In this document: positions 9,872 through 17,779 of the stretch, piece by piece
How positions within the stretch are numbered: position 1 is the stretch's first letter
Layout of the letters: every line of letters begins with the position of its first letter
Assembly: GCA_964609245.1 (NCBI GenBank)
Contig: CAZSSB010000008.1
Span: 1 to 64,000 of the forward strand
Length of the DNA: 64,000 bases
Reading direction: 5' to 3'
Source of the DNA: JAFGCY01 sp964609245
Lineage (GTDB): Bacteria > 4484-113 > JAFGCY01
Translations under genes and position numbers: made by a program
The notes under the pieces: model-generated
What the model was told of the DNA's origin: nothing
Seen by the model: only the letters and a program-made list of their open reading frames with translations
Database searches by the model: none

Positions 9872-9980
9872 CAGGCGCCGACAGCCGGGCCGGCGGTGCG
9901 TCCGCCGACAACTCTCGTCGCGCACCGGCCGCCGGGTGCGGGTATAATCTGTCGTGGCGTTTCTAGAGGGCTTCGGGGAC

Positions 9981-11099
9981 ATGCACATCAAAGGTGCCAA
10001 GAAGCACCGGCTGGTGGGCGATCCTCCGGCCCCAGTCGAGACCGACGACGACCAGGACGCCGCCGATCAGCCGCGGCAAATTCGCGAGCAGATCCCGCTG
10101 CGCCAGCCGGGCCGGCGCGGCAGCCACGAGTACCTGTCCAGCACCAACATCTTCGGCCTGACCAGCCGCAGCGAGCAGTTCTATCCCGAGCTGTTCCGGC
10201 CGGTCTCGCGCCTCTACTGGCTGAGGTCGTCAACCGAGGAGCAGGCCGAACTGATTCGCCGGCAGGCCGAGATCGTCGAGAAGCTCTCCTACCGCGACAA
10301 GGGCGAGCCGCGGATTCCCACCACGCAGGCCGACATGGCCTACGACTCGGCGCGCTCGCGCCGCTACATGGCGATGCGTCGCCGGCGCAAACGGCGCGGC
10401 TACGAGGCCCGCAAGCAGGAGGAAGAGGAGCGCCGCAAGGCTCCACTGGTGCGCCGCTACATCAGCCGTGACGCCCGCTTCGGCATTACGCCGATCATGA
10501 CGGTCGGCGCGCTGGCGACTCCGGTGGTGATCAGCGGGCTGCTGCGCAAGGCGCCGGCGGGTGCACGCGGCCGGCGGGAGTTTCTGGAAGCCCAGGTGCG
10601 GGGGCAGACCCGTCCGCCGCCCCGACTGCCCGTGATCGATACCAGCGGCAGCCCGCAGGTCAGCACCAGAGCCTTCAACAACAAGTTCGGCCTCAGGTCG
10701 CGGGCGGTCGCTGACTATCCGGAGGTCTATGCCAAGGTCAGCCAGGCCTACTGGCGCAGCATGTCGGCCGAGGATCGGCGGTCCGTGTACGCCGTGCAGG
10801 CCTCGGCGATGGAGAAAGTCGGTTTCGAGCAGGGCACCGCGAAGTATTTCACCCTGGATTTCGATCCGATGCAGCAAAACATCTACAGCACGGGACGCGA
10901 GGAGCCCGCGCCCGCCGAGGTCCCGCAAACACGCCCGACCAGCGTCATCGCCTGCATACTGCTGATCCTGGCGGGTGTCGTCAGCTCGATCGCGGCGCTG
11001 TTCGCCGGCGCCGAGCCCGGCTGGCTGCTGATCGGCGCGGCTCTGATCGCCGTCGGCATCTGCCTGGGCATCCCGGTGCGCCGGCGGCCCGGCGGCTAG
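9981..11099 (+). CDS. Membrane protein with two copies of an undescribed YP-VS-W-AMEK domain
   Basis: 372 residues from ATG 9981; a GTG at 9954 is possible but lies only 5 bases after TATAAT (9943-9948). The protein contains two versions of one motif: YPELFRPVSRLYWL ... QAEIVEKLSY, and YPEVYAKVSQAYWRSMS ... QASAMEKVGFEQGT followed by a DFDP motif. The second closely matches a motif in the protein at 43966-44553. Two membrane helices follow at the C-terminus (SVIACILLILAGVVSSIAAL and GWLLIGAALIAVGICLG). The middle is rich in Arg, suggesting nucleic-acid or acidic-partner contact, which is an inference. The stop codon overlaps the ftsY stop in a shared CTAG. Confidence 0.75.
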   Translation: MHIKGAKKHRLVGDPPAPVETDDDQDAADQPRQIREQIPLRQPGRRGSHEYLSSTNIFGLTSRSEQFYPELFRPVSRLYWLRSSTEEQAELIRRQAEIVEKLSYRDKGEPRIPTTQADMAYDSARSRRYMAMRRRRKRRGYEARKQEEEERRKAPLVRRYISRDARFGITPIMTVGALATPVVISGLLRKAPAGARGRREFLEAQVRGQTRPPPRLPVIDTSGSPQVSTRAFNNKFGLRSRAVADYPEVYAKVSQAYWRSMSAEDRRSVYAVQASAMEKVGFEQGTAKYFTLDFDPMQQNIYSTGREEPAPAEVPQTRPTSVIACILLILAGVVSSIAALFAGAEPGWLLIGAALIAVGICLGIPVRRRPGG

Positions 11100-12097
11100 T
11101 CCTGCTCCGGCAGCAGCCCGGCGGCGAACTCCCGAGGCTCAAAGCCCACTAGGTCCTCCAGCGATTCGCCGATCCCCGCGTAGAGCACCGGCAGGTGCAG
11201 CTGATCCACCACCGCCAGCAGGGCGCCGCCCTTGGCCGTGCCGTCGAGCTTGGTCACCGCCAGCCCGCTGAGCCGGCAGGCCTCGTTGAACAGCAGCGCC
11301 TGACTCAGCGCGTTCTGGCCCACCGTGGCGTCCAGCACCAGCAGATGCGCGATGTTGGCCCCGGGACAGGCCTTAGCCACCGTACGTGAGACCTTGCCCA
11401 GCTCCTCCATCAGGTTCTTCTTGGTCTGCAGGCGCCCGGCGGTGTCCACCAGCATCACCTCGACCCCCCGCGCCCGGGCCGCCTGGGCCGCGTCGTAGAC
11501 CACGCTGGCCGGATCGGCGCCCTCCTGGCCGGCGACGATCTCGACTCCGGCCCGCTCAGCCCAGACCCGCAGCTGATCGACGGCGGCGGCACGGAACGTA
11601 TCGGCCGCCACCAGCAGCACGTGCCGCCCCCGGCTTCGCAGCCGGTGGGCCAGCTTGGCCGCCAGCGTGGTCTTGCCGCTGCCGTTGACCCCCACCAGCA
11701 GCACCACGCTGAGCTGCGCGGGGTCCAGCGCCGCGGGCTCCGGCGCCTCGCTGAGCAGGGCTGCGATCACCTGCCGCGCCACCCGCGGGACGTCGGCGCG
11801 CCGCACCAGGCCCTGAACCTGCATCCCGTCCTTGATCGCCGCGGTCAGGGCCTGGGCCAGTTTGGTGCCGACGTCGGCCAGCACGAAGGCATCGACCAGC
11901 TCGTCGTAGAACTCCTCGTCCACCAGCCCCGCCGGATCGGTGGCGAAGGCCGCCGTCAGGAAGGCCCGGGTCCGGTTCAGCGCACCCCGCAGCCGCGAGG
12001 GTGCCGCCGCCTCATCAACAGCACTGTCAACAGGGAACGGCTGCGGTTCCTCGTCCGCCGCGGCTGGTTTACGTTTGAACAGGTCGAACAGCCCCAT
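11096..12097 (-). CDS. ftsY: Signal recognition particle receptor FtsY
   Basis: SRP-family GTPase that docks SRP-ribosome complexes at the membrane. 333 residues: a short acidic N-terminal region (no long A domain), a helical N domain, and the G domain with P-loop GVNGSGKTT, AADTFRAAAVDQL, DTAGRLQTKKNLMEEL, TKLDGTAKGG and the closing GIGESLEDLVGF, which distinguishes FtsY from Ffh. TAGAAT lies 9 bases before the ATG with no Shine-Dalgarno. Its partner ffh is at 38669-39982 and is driven by the same kind of promoter. Confidence 0.97.
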   Translation of the reverse strand: MGLFDLFKRKPAAADEEPQPFPVDSAVDEAAAPSRLRGALNRTRAFLTAAFATDPAGLVDEEFYDELVDAFVLADVGTKLAQALTAAIKDGMQVQGLVRRADVPRVARQVIAALLSEAPEPAALDPAQLSVVLLVGVNGSGKTTLAAKLAHRLRSRGRHVLLVAADTFRAAAVDQLRVWAERAGVEIVAGQEGADPASVVYDAAQAARARGVEVMLVDTAGRLQTKKNLMEELGKVSRTVAKACPGANIAHLLVLDATVGQNALSQALLFNEACRLSGLAVTKLDGTAKGGALLAVVDQLHLPVLYAGIGESLEDLVGFEPREFAAGLLPEQD

Positions 12098-12106
12098 GAC
12101 ATCGGT

Positions 12107-12112
12107 ATTCTA
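12107..12112 (-). promoter_or_regulatory. ftsY -10 box for a leaderless transcript
   Basis: The minus strand reads TAGAAT, then 9 bases, then the ftsY ATG. No purine-rich ribosome binding site lies between them. A transcript starting 6-8 bases after the box would have a leader of one to three bases. Confidence 0.6.
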
Positions 12113-12335
12113 GCGTTCGCGGCCTGAGCCGCAATCACCGGCTCACAACCACCTGGCAATCCACGCCCAGGCCTGCAACCTGTTGAAGATTCAAGCCGTC
12201 CAAGTTGATAGGGGCACGCCTTACGTGAACAGCGCCGCGCGGCGATTCACACTGCGCGCCACCGGCGGCCGGGACTTAAGTCCGATGGCAGATAGTGAGC
12301 AAATGGGCAAAAGACCTGCGCACGGCTCAGACGGG

Positions 12336-12341
12336 TATAAT
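12336..12341 (+). promoter_or_regulatory. Predicted -10 box for the HD-domain gene
   Basis: TATAAT on the plus strand, 29 bases before the small upstream ORF and 76 bases before the HD-domain gene. The preceding 220 bases (12113-12335) contain no recognisable gene or repeat. Confidence 0.5.
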
Positions 12342-12370
12342 CCTGCTGCGACACTGGGCTCTTGGCACTT

Positions 12371-12421
12371 ATGCACATTGTCAAGGAGCCTACAACGATT
12401 ACCAAGGTATCTATACTATGA
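12371..12421 (+). CDS. Small upstream ORF, 16 codons, overlapping the next start
   Basis: An ORF reading MHIVKEPTTITKVSIL, whose TGA overlaps the ATG of the HD-domain gene as ATGA. It has no clear ribosome binding site of its own. AAGGAG lies inside it (12383-12388). It could couple translation to the downstream gene, act as a leader peptide, or be a chance frame. Too short to judge from composition. Confidence 0.35.
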   Translation: MHIVKEPTTITKVSIL

Positions 12422-13119
12422 AAGAGAGGATTGAAGAAGCTCGTCCGTCCGAGGTGGACAACGGGCTGTATGAACGAATTCGCCAGGATCCCGAGATCAT
12501 CGAGTATCTGAAACTGGCCGATGAACACCTCGGGGCGATTGGCTATACCGAGCACGGGGCTCGTCACGGATCCAAGGTCGGCAAGTGGGCCGGCATGATC
12601 CTCGAGGAGCTTAACCACGATCACACATCCTGTGAACTTGCCCGTATCGCCGGGTTCCTGCACGATATCGGCAACTTCGTCTGCCGGACGGACCACGGTC
12701 AGACGGGCGCCAACCTGCTCTATCCGATCCTCAGGCGCTATGCGCTGACCGAGCGGCAGCTGGGGCTGATCCTCAGTGCGGTCGGCAACCACGAGGAGCA
12801 GTACGGCCAGGTGTTCAACGACCTCTGCGCGGCGGTGGTGATCGCCGACAAGAGCGACGTGCATCGCAGCCGGGTGCGGGACTACGACCCCAGCCGCGGC
12901 GATATTCACGACGACGTGAACTACGCGGTGACGGAGTCCAAGCTGGTGGTGGAGCCCGAGCTGCGCGAGATTCGCCTGGAGCTGGTGATCGACGACAAGA
13001 TCGCCAGCGTGATGGACTACTTCGAGATCTTCATGGAGCGGATGGTGATGTGCCGCAACGCCAGCGAGTTCCTGGGCTGTAACTTCCGCATCACCTGCAA
13101 CGGGACCAGCATCAGCTAG
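12418..13119 (+). CDS. HD-domain metal-dependent phosphohydrolase
   Basis: 233 residues. The HD signature is visible: EHGARHGSKVGKW (first His), then AGFLHDIGNF with the HD pair, then GNHEEQYGQ and the Asp in VVIADKSDVHRSR. The family hydrolyses phosphomonoesters or phosphodiesters, often of nucleotides; the substrate cannot be read here. I chose the ATG at 12418 over longer frames because it overlaps the stop of a 16-codon upstream ORF and has AAGG about 10 bases upstream. No membrane segment is seen. Confidence 0.85.
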   Translation: MKERIEEARPSEVDNGLYERIRQDPEIIEYLKLADEHLGAIGYTEHGARHGSKVGKWAGMILEELNHDHTSCELARIAGFLHDIGNFVCRTDHGQTGANLLYPILRRYALTERQLGLILSAVGNHEEQYGQVFNDLCAAVVIADKSDVHRSRVRDYDPSRGDIHDDVNYAVTESKLVVEPELREIRLELVIDDKIASVMDYFEIFMERMVMCRNASEFLGCNFRITCNGTSIS

Positions 13120-13159
13120 CCGCTATAATCGGCTGAGACCAGTCAACGGAGGTAGGACC

Positions 13160-13657
13160 ATGCTCCTGCGAACGTCACAGATCGCGGTCATCCTGACGGC
13201 CGTCGCGCTGCTGCTCAGCTGTAACGGTGGTGACGATCCGATCACCGACGCACTGGTGGTACATGGCGACAATTCCCTCACCGCCAGCGAACTGGCGATG
13301 ATCGACCGACACAACACCACGCGCGGGGCCCAGGGCGCGGGTGCCCTGAGCGCCAACGTGCAGCTGAATCAGATCGCCCAGAACCAGGCCAACTACATGG
13401 CCGATATCGGCAACTACACCCATGAGGACAACCAGGGCGGGCACGTCGACGATCGGGCCACCGCCGTCGGCTATACCTATACGAGGATTGCCGAGAACGT
13501 CGGGTATGACATCAGCTCTGAGGCGCTCTACAGCGGCTGGCTGGACAGCAGCGGCCACCTGGGCAACATCGTCAATCCCGACTACGACGAAATCGGCGTG
13601 GGGCGCGCCGACCGCGGCATCTACCAGTACTGGAGCGTGGTCTTCGGCGCCCAGTGA
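13160..13657 (+). CDS. CAP/SCP-domain lipoprotein
   Basis: 165 residues. A lipoprotein signal with lipobox LLLSC ends near residue 21. The rest is a compact CAP (cysteine-rich secretory/PR-1-like) domain: IDRHNTTRGAQGAG, QIAQNQANYMA, the YTRIAENVGYD stretch equivalent to the family GENI motif, LYSGWLDSSGHLGNIVNPDYDEIGVG and YWSVVFG. Bacterial members are extracellular with mostly unknown roles. A ribosome binding site GGAGGT (13148-13153) and TATAAT at 13124-13129 precede the ATG. It converges on the next gene. Confidence 0.9.
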   Translation: MLLRTSQIAVILTAVALLLSCNGGDDPITDALVVHGDNSLTASELAMIDRHNTTRGAQGAGALSANVQLNQIAQNQANYMADIGNYTHEDNQGGHVDDRATAVGYTYTRIAENVGYDISSEALYSGWLDSSGHLGNIVNPDYDEIGVGRADRGIYQYWSVVFGAQ

Positions 13658-13669
13658 GCGCGGGCGGCC

Positions 13670-14575
13670 TCAGGCAAAGACTGTGATCTCGGGTTTGAGA
13701 TCCAGTTTGTTGAGATAGACCTCGAAAATCTCGCTGGAGACCATGTCGCCCTGGCTCTTGATCAGCGCCACCAGGCAGCCCTCCAGCACGTTCATCCCGA
13801 AGCTGCGGCCGTCAATCACGGGTGTGGTGGTGATCAGGCAGGCCGCGCCGCGCTGGCGGAGCAGCTCCTGATCCTCGGCCGTGGTGGTGTTGGTCAGAAT
13901 CACCTTGCCGTCGAGGCGCTCGGGCAGGTTACGGCGGATGTAGTGGAAGTCGCCGCACAGCCAGTCGGCCCAGACCAGATACTCAGTGAAGCGCGGCTTG
14001 TGCTGCTTCTGCTTGCTGCCCGTGGGGTAGAGCACCTGGAACGGCAGACGCGTCAGCACCGGCAGCATGATGCGGGCGAGGGTCTCCACCGTGCGCAGCC
14101 GGCGGATCGGGATCGGAACGCCGAGGGCGAACATCAGGTCGCCGAACAGCACCTCCTTGGCGTGCTCGGTCAGCCGCTCCGCCATCCCCCAGCGATCGAC
14201 GCCCGAGACCATCAGCACCCGCGAGTCACCGAGCGCCGGGCTGGGGAAGTTATCGGCCAGCCAGTCGACGTGACGGCGCTCCAGGGTGAGTTTGAGGCTG
14301 CTGCCGTCGACGACCGGCGTCTGCTTCGCCGCGCTGGCCAGGCGCCGCGCGTCGCGCACGGTGTACTTGCGACGACCGGCACAGAGGTAGAGGTCAATGC
14401 CGCCGAGGCCGATCGCGTCCACCTCGCCGTCCAGCTCGGCGATCATCCGCCGCGCCCCTTCCAGGCTGCCGTCCGTGCCGACCCGGCTCAGCTCGACCTC
14501 CTGGTCCAGAAAAGTGGCGCGCGAGACCTTGTCGCGACTGCTGGACCCCAGGGACACGGATACCACCCTCAGCAT
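13670..14575 (-). CDS. Uncharacterised family often labelled quinate 5-dehydrogenase
   Basis: 301 residues. The sequence (VSVSLGSSSRDK, AIGLGGIDLYLCAGRRKY, VVDGSSLKLTLER, LYPTGSKQ, GDFHYIRRNLPERLDGKVILTNTTT, GRSFGMNVLEG) matches from memory a conserved family in Thermus-like and Firmicutes genomes annotated as quinate 5-dehydrogenase. I see no verified catalytic motif, so the enzyme name should not be trusted. TATAAT sits 8 bases before the ATG, so the transcript is probably leaderless. Confidence 0.7.
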   Translation of the reverse strand: MLRVVSVSLGSSSRDKVSRATFLDQEVELSRVGTDGSLEGARRMIAELDGEVDAIGLGGIDLYLCAGRRKYTVRDARRLASAAKQTPVVDGSSLKLTLERRHVDWLADNFPSPALGDSRVLMVSGVDRWGMAERLTEHAKEVLFGDLMFALGVPIPIRRLRTVETLARIMLPVLTRLPFQVLYPTGSKQKQHKPRFTEYLVWADWLCGDFHYIRRNLPERLDGKVILTNTTTAEDQELLRQRGAACLITTTPVIDGRSFGMNVLEGCLVALIKSQGDMVSSEIFEVYLNKLDLKPEITVFA

Positions 14576-14602
14576 GCAGGTCCATTATAGCCGGGCCGCA
14601 GC

Positions 14603-15433
14603 TCAGCGCGGGCGCTGGCCCCCGCGCCCCCCGAGCGGGGGACCCCTGGGTGGCTGCTCCGCTTCGCCCTGGTCAGCGTCATCCTCGCCGCCCTCACCGT
14701 CGCCCTGAGCCTCCTCTTCCGGCGGCGTGTCTGTCGCGACTAGCTGCTCCGCCGGTGCGGGCGGGGGCTCGCTGCTCACTTCCAGCGGCTCGCGCGGGCT
14801 GCTCAGCACGCGCAGCGCGTCGTCGACAGCGCAGCCCAGCACCGCCTCGAACTGCTCGCGGGTGAGGCTGCGCAGCTCGAAGCCGGCTACGCCTGTCAGC
14901 GCGTCGGGGAGCGGGGGCAGCTGGCCATTGATGATCAGCCGCGCCCCGCCGGTGTCGGCGGGCAGCACGTAGCCGCCGAAGCCGTAGCCCGGGCGGGTGT
15001 CGACCGGCGGCGCCGGGGGATCGGTGGTGGCCATCGCCGGGCGCTCGGGCAGCTCGACGGGCGGCGGTACGCGGTAGGCGCCGGTGAAGCTCAGGCGATC
15101 CTCGCTGTGGCTGAGTTCCAGGTCCAGGTCGCCGAGCTGCAGGTCCGCGTGACTGAGGGTCAGCGTCCAGGCGCGGCGCGTCATGTCCTCGCTGTTCTGA
15201 AGCGGCAGTTCCAGCAGGTCGCCGTCCACCGGGATCAGCACGGTGAAGCCGTAGGTCATGTGCGTGTCGTCCGTCAGCTCCTCGACCAAAAGCGGCCAGC
15301 TGGCCACGGGCGCGCTGTAAGCGTCGAGCGCCACCAGCTCGAAGCAGCCCTGCTCGGGATAGTCGCAGGATGCAAGCACCATGATCGCCAGCCCTCCCGC
15401 CAGGCAGCAGCCGATTGCCCGGAATGCAGCCAT
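14603..15433 (-). CDS. Hypothetical lipoprotein with acidic Pro-rich tail
   Basis: 276 residues starting MAAFRAIG, with a lipobox at VLASC (about residue 22). The exported part has alternating beta-type sequence (TLTLSHADLQLGDLDLELSHS) and a C-terminal tail rich in Glu, Asp, Pro and Gly ending in a basic stretch. No family recognised. The ORF extends well upstream, but the chosen ATG has TACAAT 7 bases before it and starts directly with the signal peptide. It is divergent from the gene at 15486. Confidence 0.7.
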   Translation of the reverse strand: MAAFRAIGCCLAGGLAIMVLASCDYPEQGCFELVALDAYSAPVASWPLLVEELTDDTHMTYGFTVLIPVDGDLLELPLQNSEDMTRRAWTLTLSHADLQLGDLDLELSHSEDRLSFTGAYRVPPPVELPERPAMATTDPPAPPVDTRPGYGFGGYVLPADTGGARLIINGQLPPLPDALTGVAGFELRSLTREQFEAVLGCAVDDALRVLSSPREPLEVSSEPPPAPAEQLVATDTPPEEEAQGDGEGGEDDADQGEAEQPPRGPPLGGRGGQRPR

Positions 15434-15440
15434 CGCGACC

Positions 15441-15468
15441 ATTGTAGCGGCGGCGGCGCTGTTACAAT
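15441..15468. promoter_or_regulatory. Divergent -10 boxes between two envelope protein genes
   Basis: TACAAT occurs on the minus strand at 15441-15446 and on the plus strand at 15463-15468. Each points to one of the two genes, which are only 52 bases apart, so any regulator bound here could affect both. Confidence 0.5.
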
Positions 15469-15485
15469 CTGAGCAAGGTGCTGCT

Positions 15486-16316
15486 TTGAGATCAGTGCTG
15501 CTCAATCCGCGCCGCTGGCCATTCTGGGTCGCAGTAGTCGTCTTGTTCCTCGCCGCGGCTGCCGGCGTGACCGCCTGGCTGCTGAGGCCCACATACGTTG
15601 ACATCGATCCCGTGCCATGGATTGAGCGGAGCATCAGCTGGCCGGTCGTGGTGGTGGAGCGATCTCCGGAACGCATGGGCATCCTCCTCTTGGCTGATGA
15701 ATCGAGGCCCATCCGTGTCAACGGGCACGAGTTGGGAGTGTGTAGCTTGCAGAATCCAGTCATCTACGGGGTAGAGCATTTGCCGGTTGAGTTCCTGGGC
15801 GAGTGTACAGAGGTGCTTGCGTGGGAGTGGTTGACGCGCGAAGTCTACGGGCGTAATGCTCAACTCAATGAAAGGTGGTGCCCGATGGTGCTGTTGGAGA
15901 TCAATAACGAACAGGCCATCGCCGCGCTGGGTGCAGGCCGACTACTCAGAAGGCGCTTGCCGATACAGCAGGAGAATCCGTGGGCACACGGTACGGGCTG
16001 GAATTGGTGCAGGTGCCGCTATGAAGGGAACATGCCGATTGAGCTACTGGACTGCAACCCAGTGCCGAGAATGTTGGAACCTCACGGCCTGCACGGTGCA
16101 GCGCCTGAAGATGTAGTCTGCAGCGAGCTGGAAGTAGATTCACGATTCCCGTACTACCTGCTGACAACGAACGACCATCCAATCGGATGGGTGATATCAG
16201 CCATGATGGGAACTGCTGAGCCCTACCTGAAGAATGCGCAGGGTTGGCTCATCATCTCCAATCCGCTCCTCCACGGCGATGGCAACGGCAGCTACTGCCT
16301 CCAAAGCGACGAATGA
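15486..16316 (+). CDS. Hypothetical membrane-anchored protein, 276 aa
   Basis: One N-terminal membrane helix (FWVAVVVLFLAAAAGVTAWLL) followed by an exported domain with several Cys residues (CSLQNP, GECTEV, WCRCRY, CNPVP, VCSEL). No family recognised. I chose the TTG at 15486 because AAGGTG lies 7-11 bases upstream and TACAAT at 15463-15468. Base composition is visibly lower in GC than its neighbours, with more A/T-ending codons, which may mean recent acquisition or weak expression. Confidence 0.6.
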   Translation: MRSVLLNPRRWPFWVAVVVLFLAAAAGVTAWLLRPTYVDIDPVPWIERSISWPVVVVERSPERMGILLLADESRPIRVNGHELGVCSLQNPVIYGVEHLPVEFLGECTEVLAWEWLTREVYGRNAQLNERWCPMVLLEINNEQAIAALGAGRLLRRRLPIQQENPWAHGTGWNWCRCRYEGNMPIELLDCNPVPRMLEPHGLHGAAPEDVVCSELEVDSRFPYYLLTTNDHPIGWVISAMMGTAEPYLKNAQGWLIISNPLLHGDGNGSYCLQSDE

Positions 16317-16417
16317 AGGGCATAACTGCCCGCCTCAGTATCGCGCCGGGCGCAAGCAGGGGCGCTTGCGCTACTAGGAATCGCGGCATCGGGTACAATC
16401 CGGCCCGGCAGGCGCGG

Positions 16418-16996
16418 ATGGAGTGGCTGAGCGATCTGATTAGCTACAGCGGCCAGTGGGGTCCGCTGAAGATCATCTTCCCGGCCGTGATGGTCGTCAG
16501 CGGGCTGTGGATCTACGTCGACGCCGAGACCCGGGTCGGCAACGGCTGCTTCTGGGGGGCGCTGGCCTTCGCCGTGCCACCGATCGGGGTGCCGCTCTAC
16601 TACATCGGCCTGCTGGTGATGAACGTCCGCGATACCGACCCGGCTTTCCGCAGCCGCAAACTGGAGCGCGAGCAGCAGGAGCAGGAGCGCAAACGCCGCG
16701 TGGGGATGGGGGACATCGAAAGGCTCCGCGAGGAGCGCGAGCGCGATGAGCACGGCGGCACCATGTTCGATCCCCTCAGCGGCATCAGCGTCAGCCGCAC
16801 GGGATACGCGCACTTCCGCGACGCCCGCGCCGAGGAGCTGATCGAGCAGCAGCACTTCGAGCAGGCCTGGGAGTACCTCAGCGACCTCTACCGGCTGGCC
16901 CGCAGTGAGGGCGACGGCCGCGCGCAGGACACCTACCGCCACTACCTGAGCCAGCTGCCGGACTGCCTCAGGCGCCTGCGCGAGCTCAGGGACTAG
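16418..16996 (+). CDS. Hypothetical membrane protein with charged cytoplasmic domain
   Basis: 192 residues. Two membrane helices (IIFPAVMVVSGLWIYV and FWGALAFAVPPIGVPLYYIGLLVM) are followed by a highly charged segment (LEREQQEQERKRR) and a helical C-terminal region with a TPR-like run (EQQHFEQAWEYLSDLYRLARSEG). No family recognised. TACAAT lies at 16394-16399, 18 bases before the ATG; the ribosome binding site is weak (GGCAGG). It ends 60 bases before the next gene. Confidence 0.7.
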   Translation: MEWLSDLISYSGQWGPLKIIFPAVMVVSGLWIYVDAETRVGNGCFWGALAFAVPPIGVPLYYIGLLVMNVRDTDPAFRSRKLEREQQEQERKRRVGMGDIERLREERERDEHGGTMFDPLSGISVSRTGYAHFRDARAEELIEQQHFEQAWEYLSDLYRLARSEGDGRAQDTYRHYLSQLPDCLRRLRELRD

Positions 16997-17056
16997 CCCC
17001 CGGCGCAGCAGGCTGGTAGAATTCCCCGGCCGGTCAGTATACCGGCGGGGGTATCT

Positions 17057-17767
17057 TTGAGCAGCAGAGCACTTGAATCTGATGCCGGGCCGGCAGCGTC
17101 GCGCACCGTCAGCCGCACGGCGCTGAACTTCTGGATCAACCTGGCCACCCTGGCGGCGTTCTGCGTGCTGCTGGGCAGCAGCATGATCATGAAGTGGATC
17201 CTGCCGCCGGGCACCTGCGACGAGGCGGGCGTCAAGGTCTGGCTGGGCCACAGCCGCCACTGGTGGGGCGACATCCACTTCTGGGCCGCGATGCTGATGC
17301 TGATCCTGATCATCGTGCACCTCTGGCTGCACTGGGGCTGGGTGCTGAGCACGTGGCAGCGCTTTCTCGGCGGCCTGCGCGCCGCCCGCAGCTGGGCTGC
17401 GCTGCTCACGCTGGCCGGCGTGATCGCCGTGCCGTGGGTGATTCCGGCGTATTACCTGGAAGTTGAGACGGAGCAGGCCGTCGTCGCTGCTGATGGCGCT
17501 GCAGCTGACGCGTCTGGCGAGAGCGCCGCGGCGACCGTGGCGCCCTGCGGAATCGAGGGTCTGAGCTGCGCGGACTGCCCGGCCGCCGATGACCGGCTGT
17601 TCGGCGGCGGCTGCGCGGGCGGAGACGACGAGCAAGAACCGGCCGAGGATGGCGCCGCGAATGAGGATACCGGCGAGGATGCGACCGCTGATGCCGAGAC
17701 CGCCGCCGCCTGCGAGGACGGCGACTGCGCCAGCTGTCCGTTCGCTGCTGACTGCGCGGACGACTGA
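17057..17767 (+). CDS. DUF4405-like membrane protein with Cys-rich acidic tail
   Basis: 236 residues starting at TTG 17057, with GGGGGT 8 bases upstream. Helices TALNFWINLATLAAFCVLLGSS, HFWAAMLMLILIIVHLWLHW and a third near AALLTLAGVIAVPWVIPAYY contain the paired His of DUF4405/cytochrome b561-like proteins (RHWWGDIHFW and HLWLHW), suggesting haem binding in the membrane. The tail carries two Cys clusters (CGIEGLSCADCP and CEDGDCASCPFAADC) in an acidic background, possibly a metal site. An electron-transfer role is inferred. Confidence 0.72.
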   Translation: MSSRALESDAGPAASRTVSRTALNFWINLATLAAFCVLLGSSMIMKWILPPGTCDEAGVKVWLGHSRHWWGDIHFWAAMLMLILIIVHLWLHWGWVLSTWQRFLGGLRAARSWAALLTLAGVIAVPWVIPAYYLEVETEQAVVAADGAAADASGESAAATVAPCGIEGLSCADCPAADDRLFGGGCAGGDDEQEPAEDGAANEDTGEDATADAETAAACEDGDCASCPFAADCADD

Positions 17768-17779
17768 TCCGGGGCGCTG

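Noticed and set aside
12183..12434. 83-residue ORF upstream of the HD-domain gene
   Set aside because: No ribosome binding site, odd composition, and it runs through the predicted promoter.
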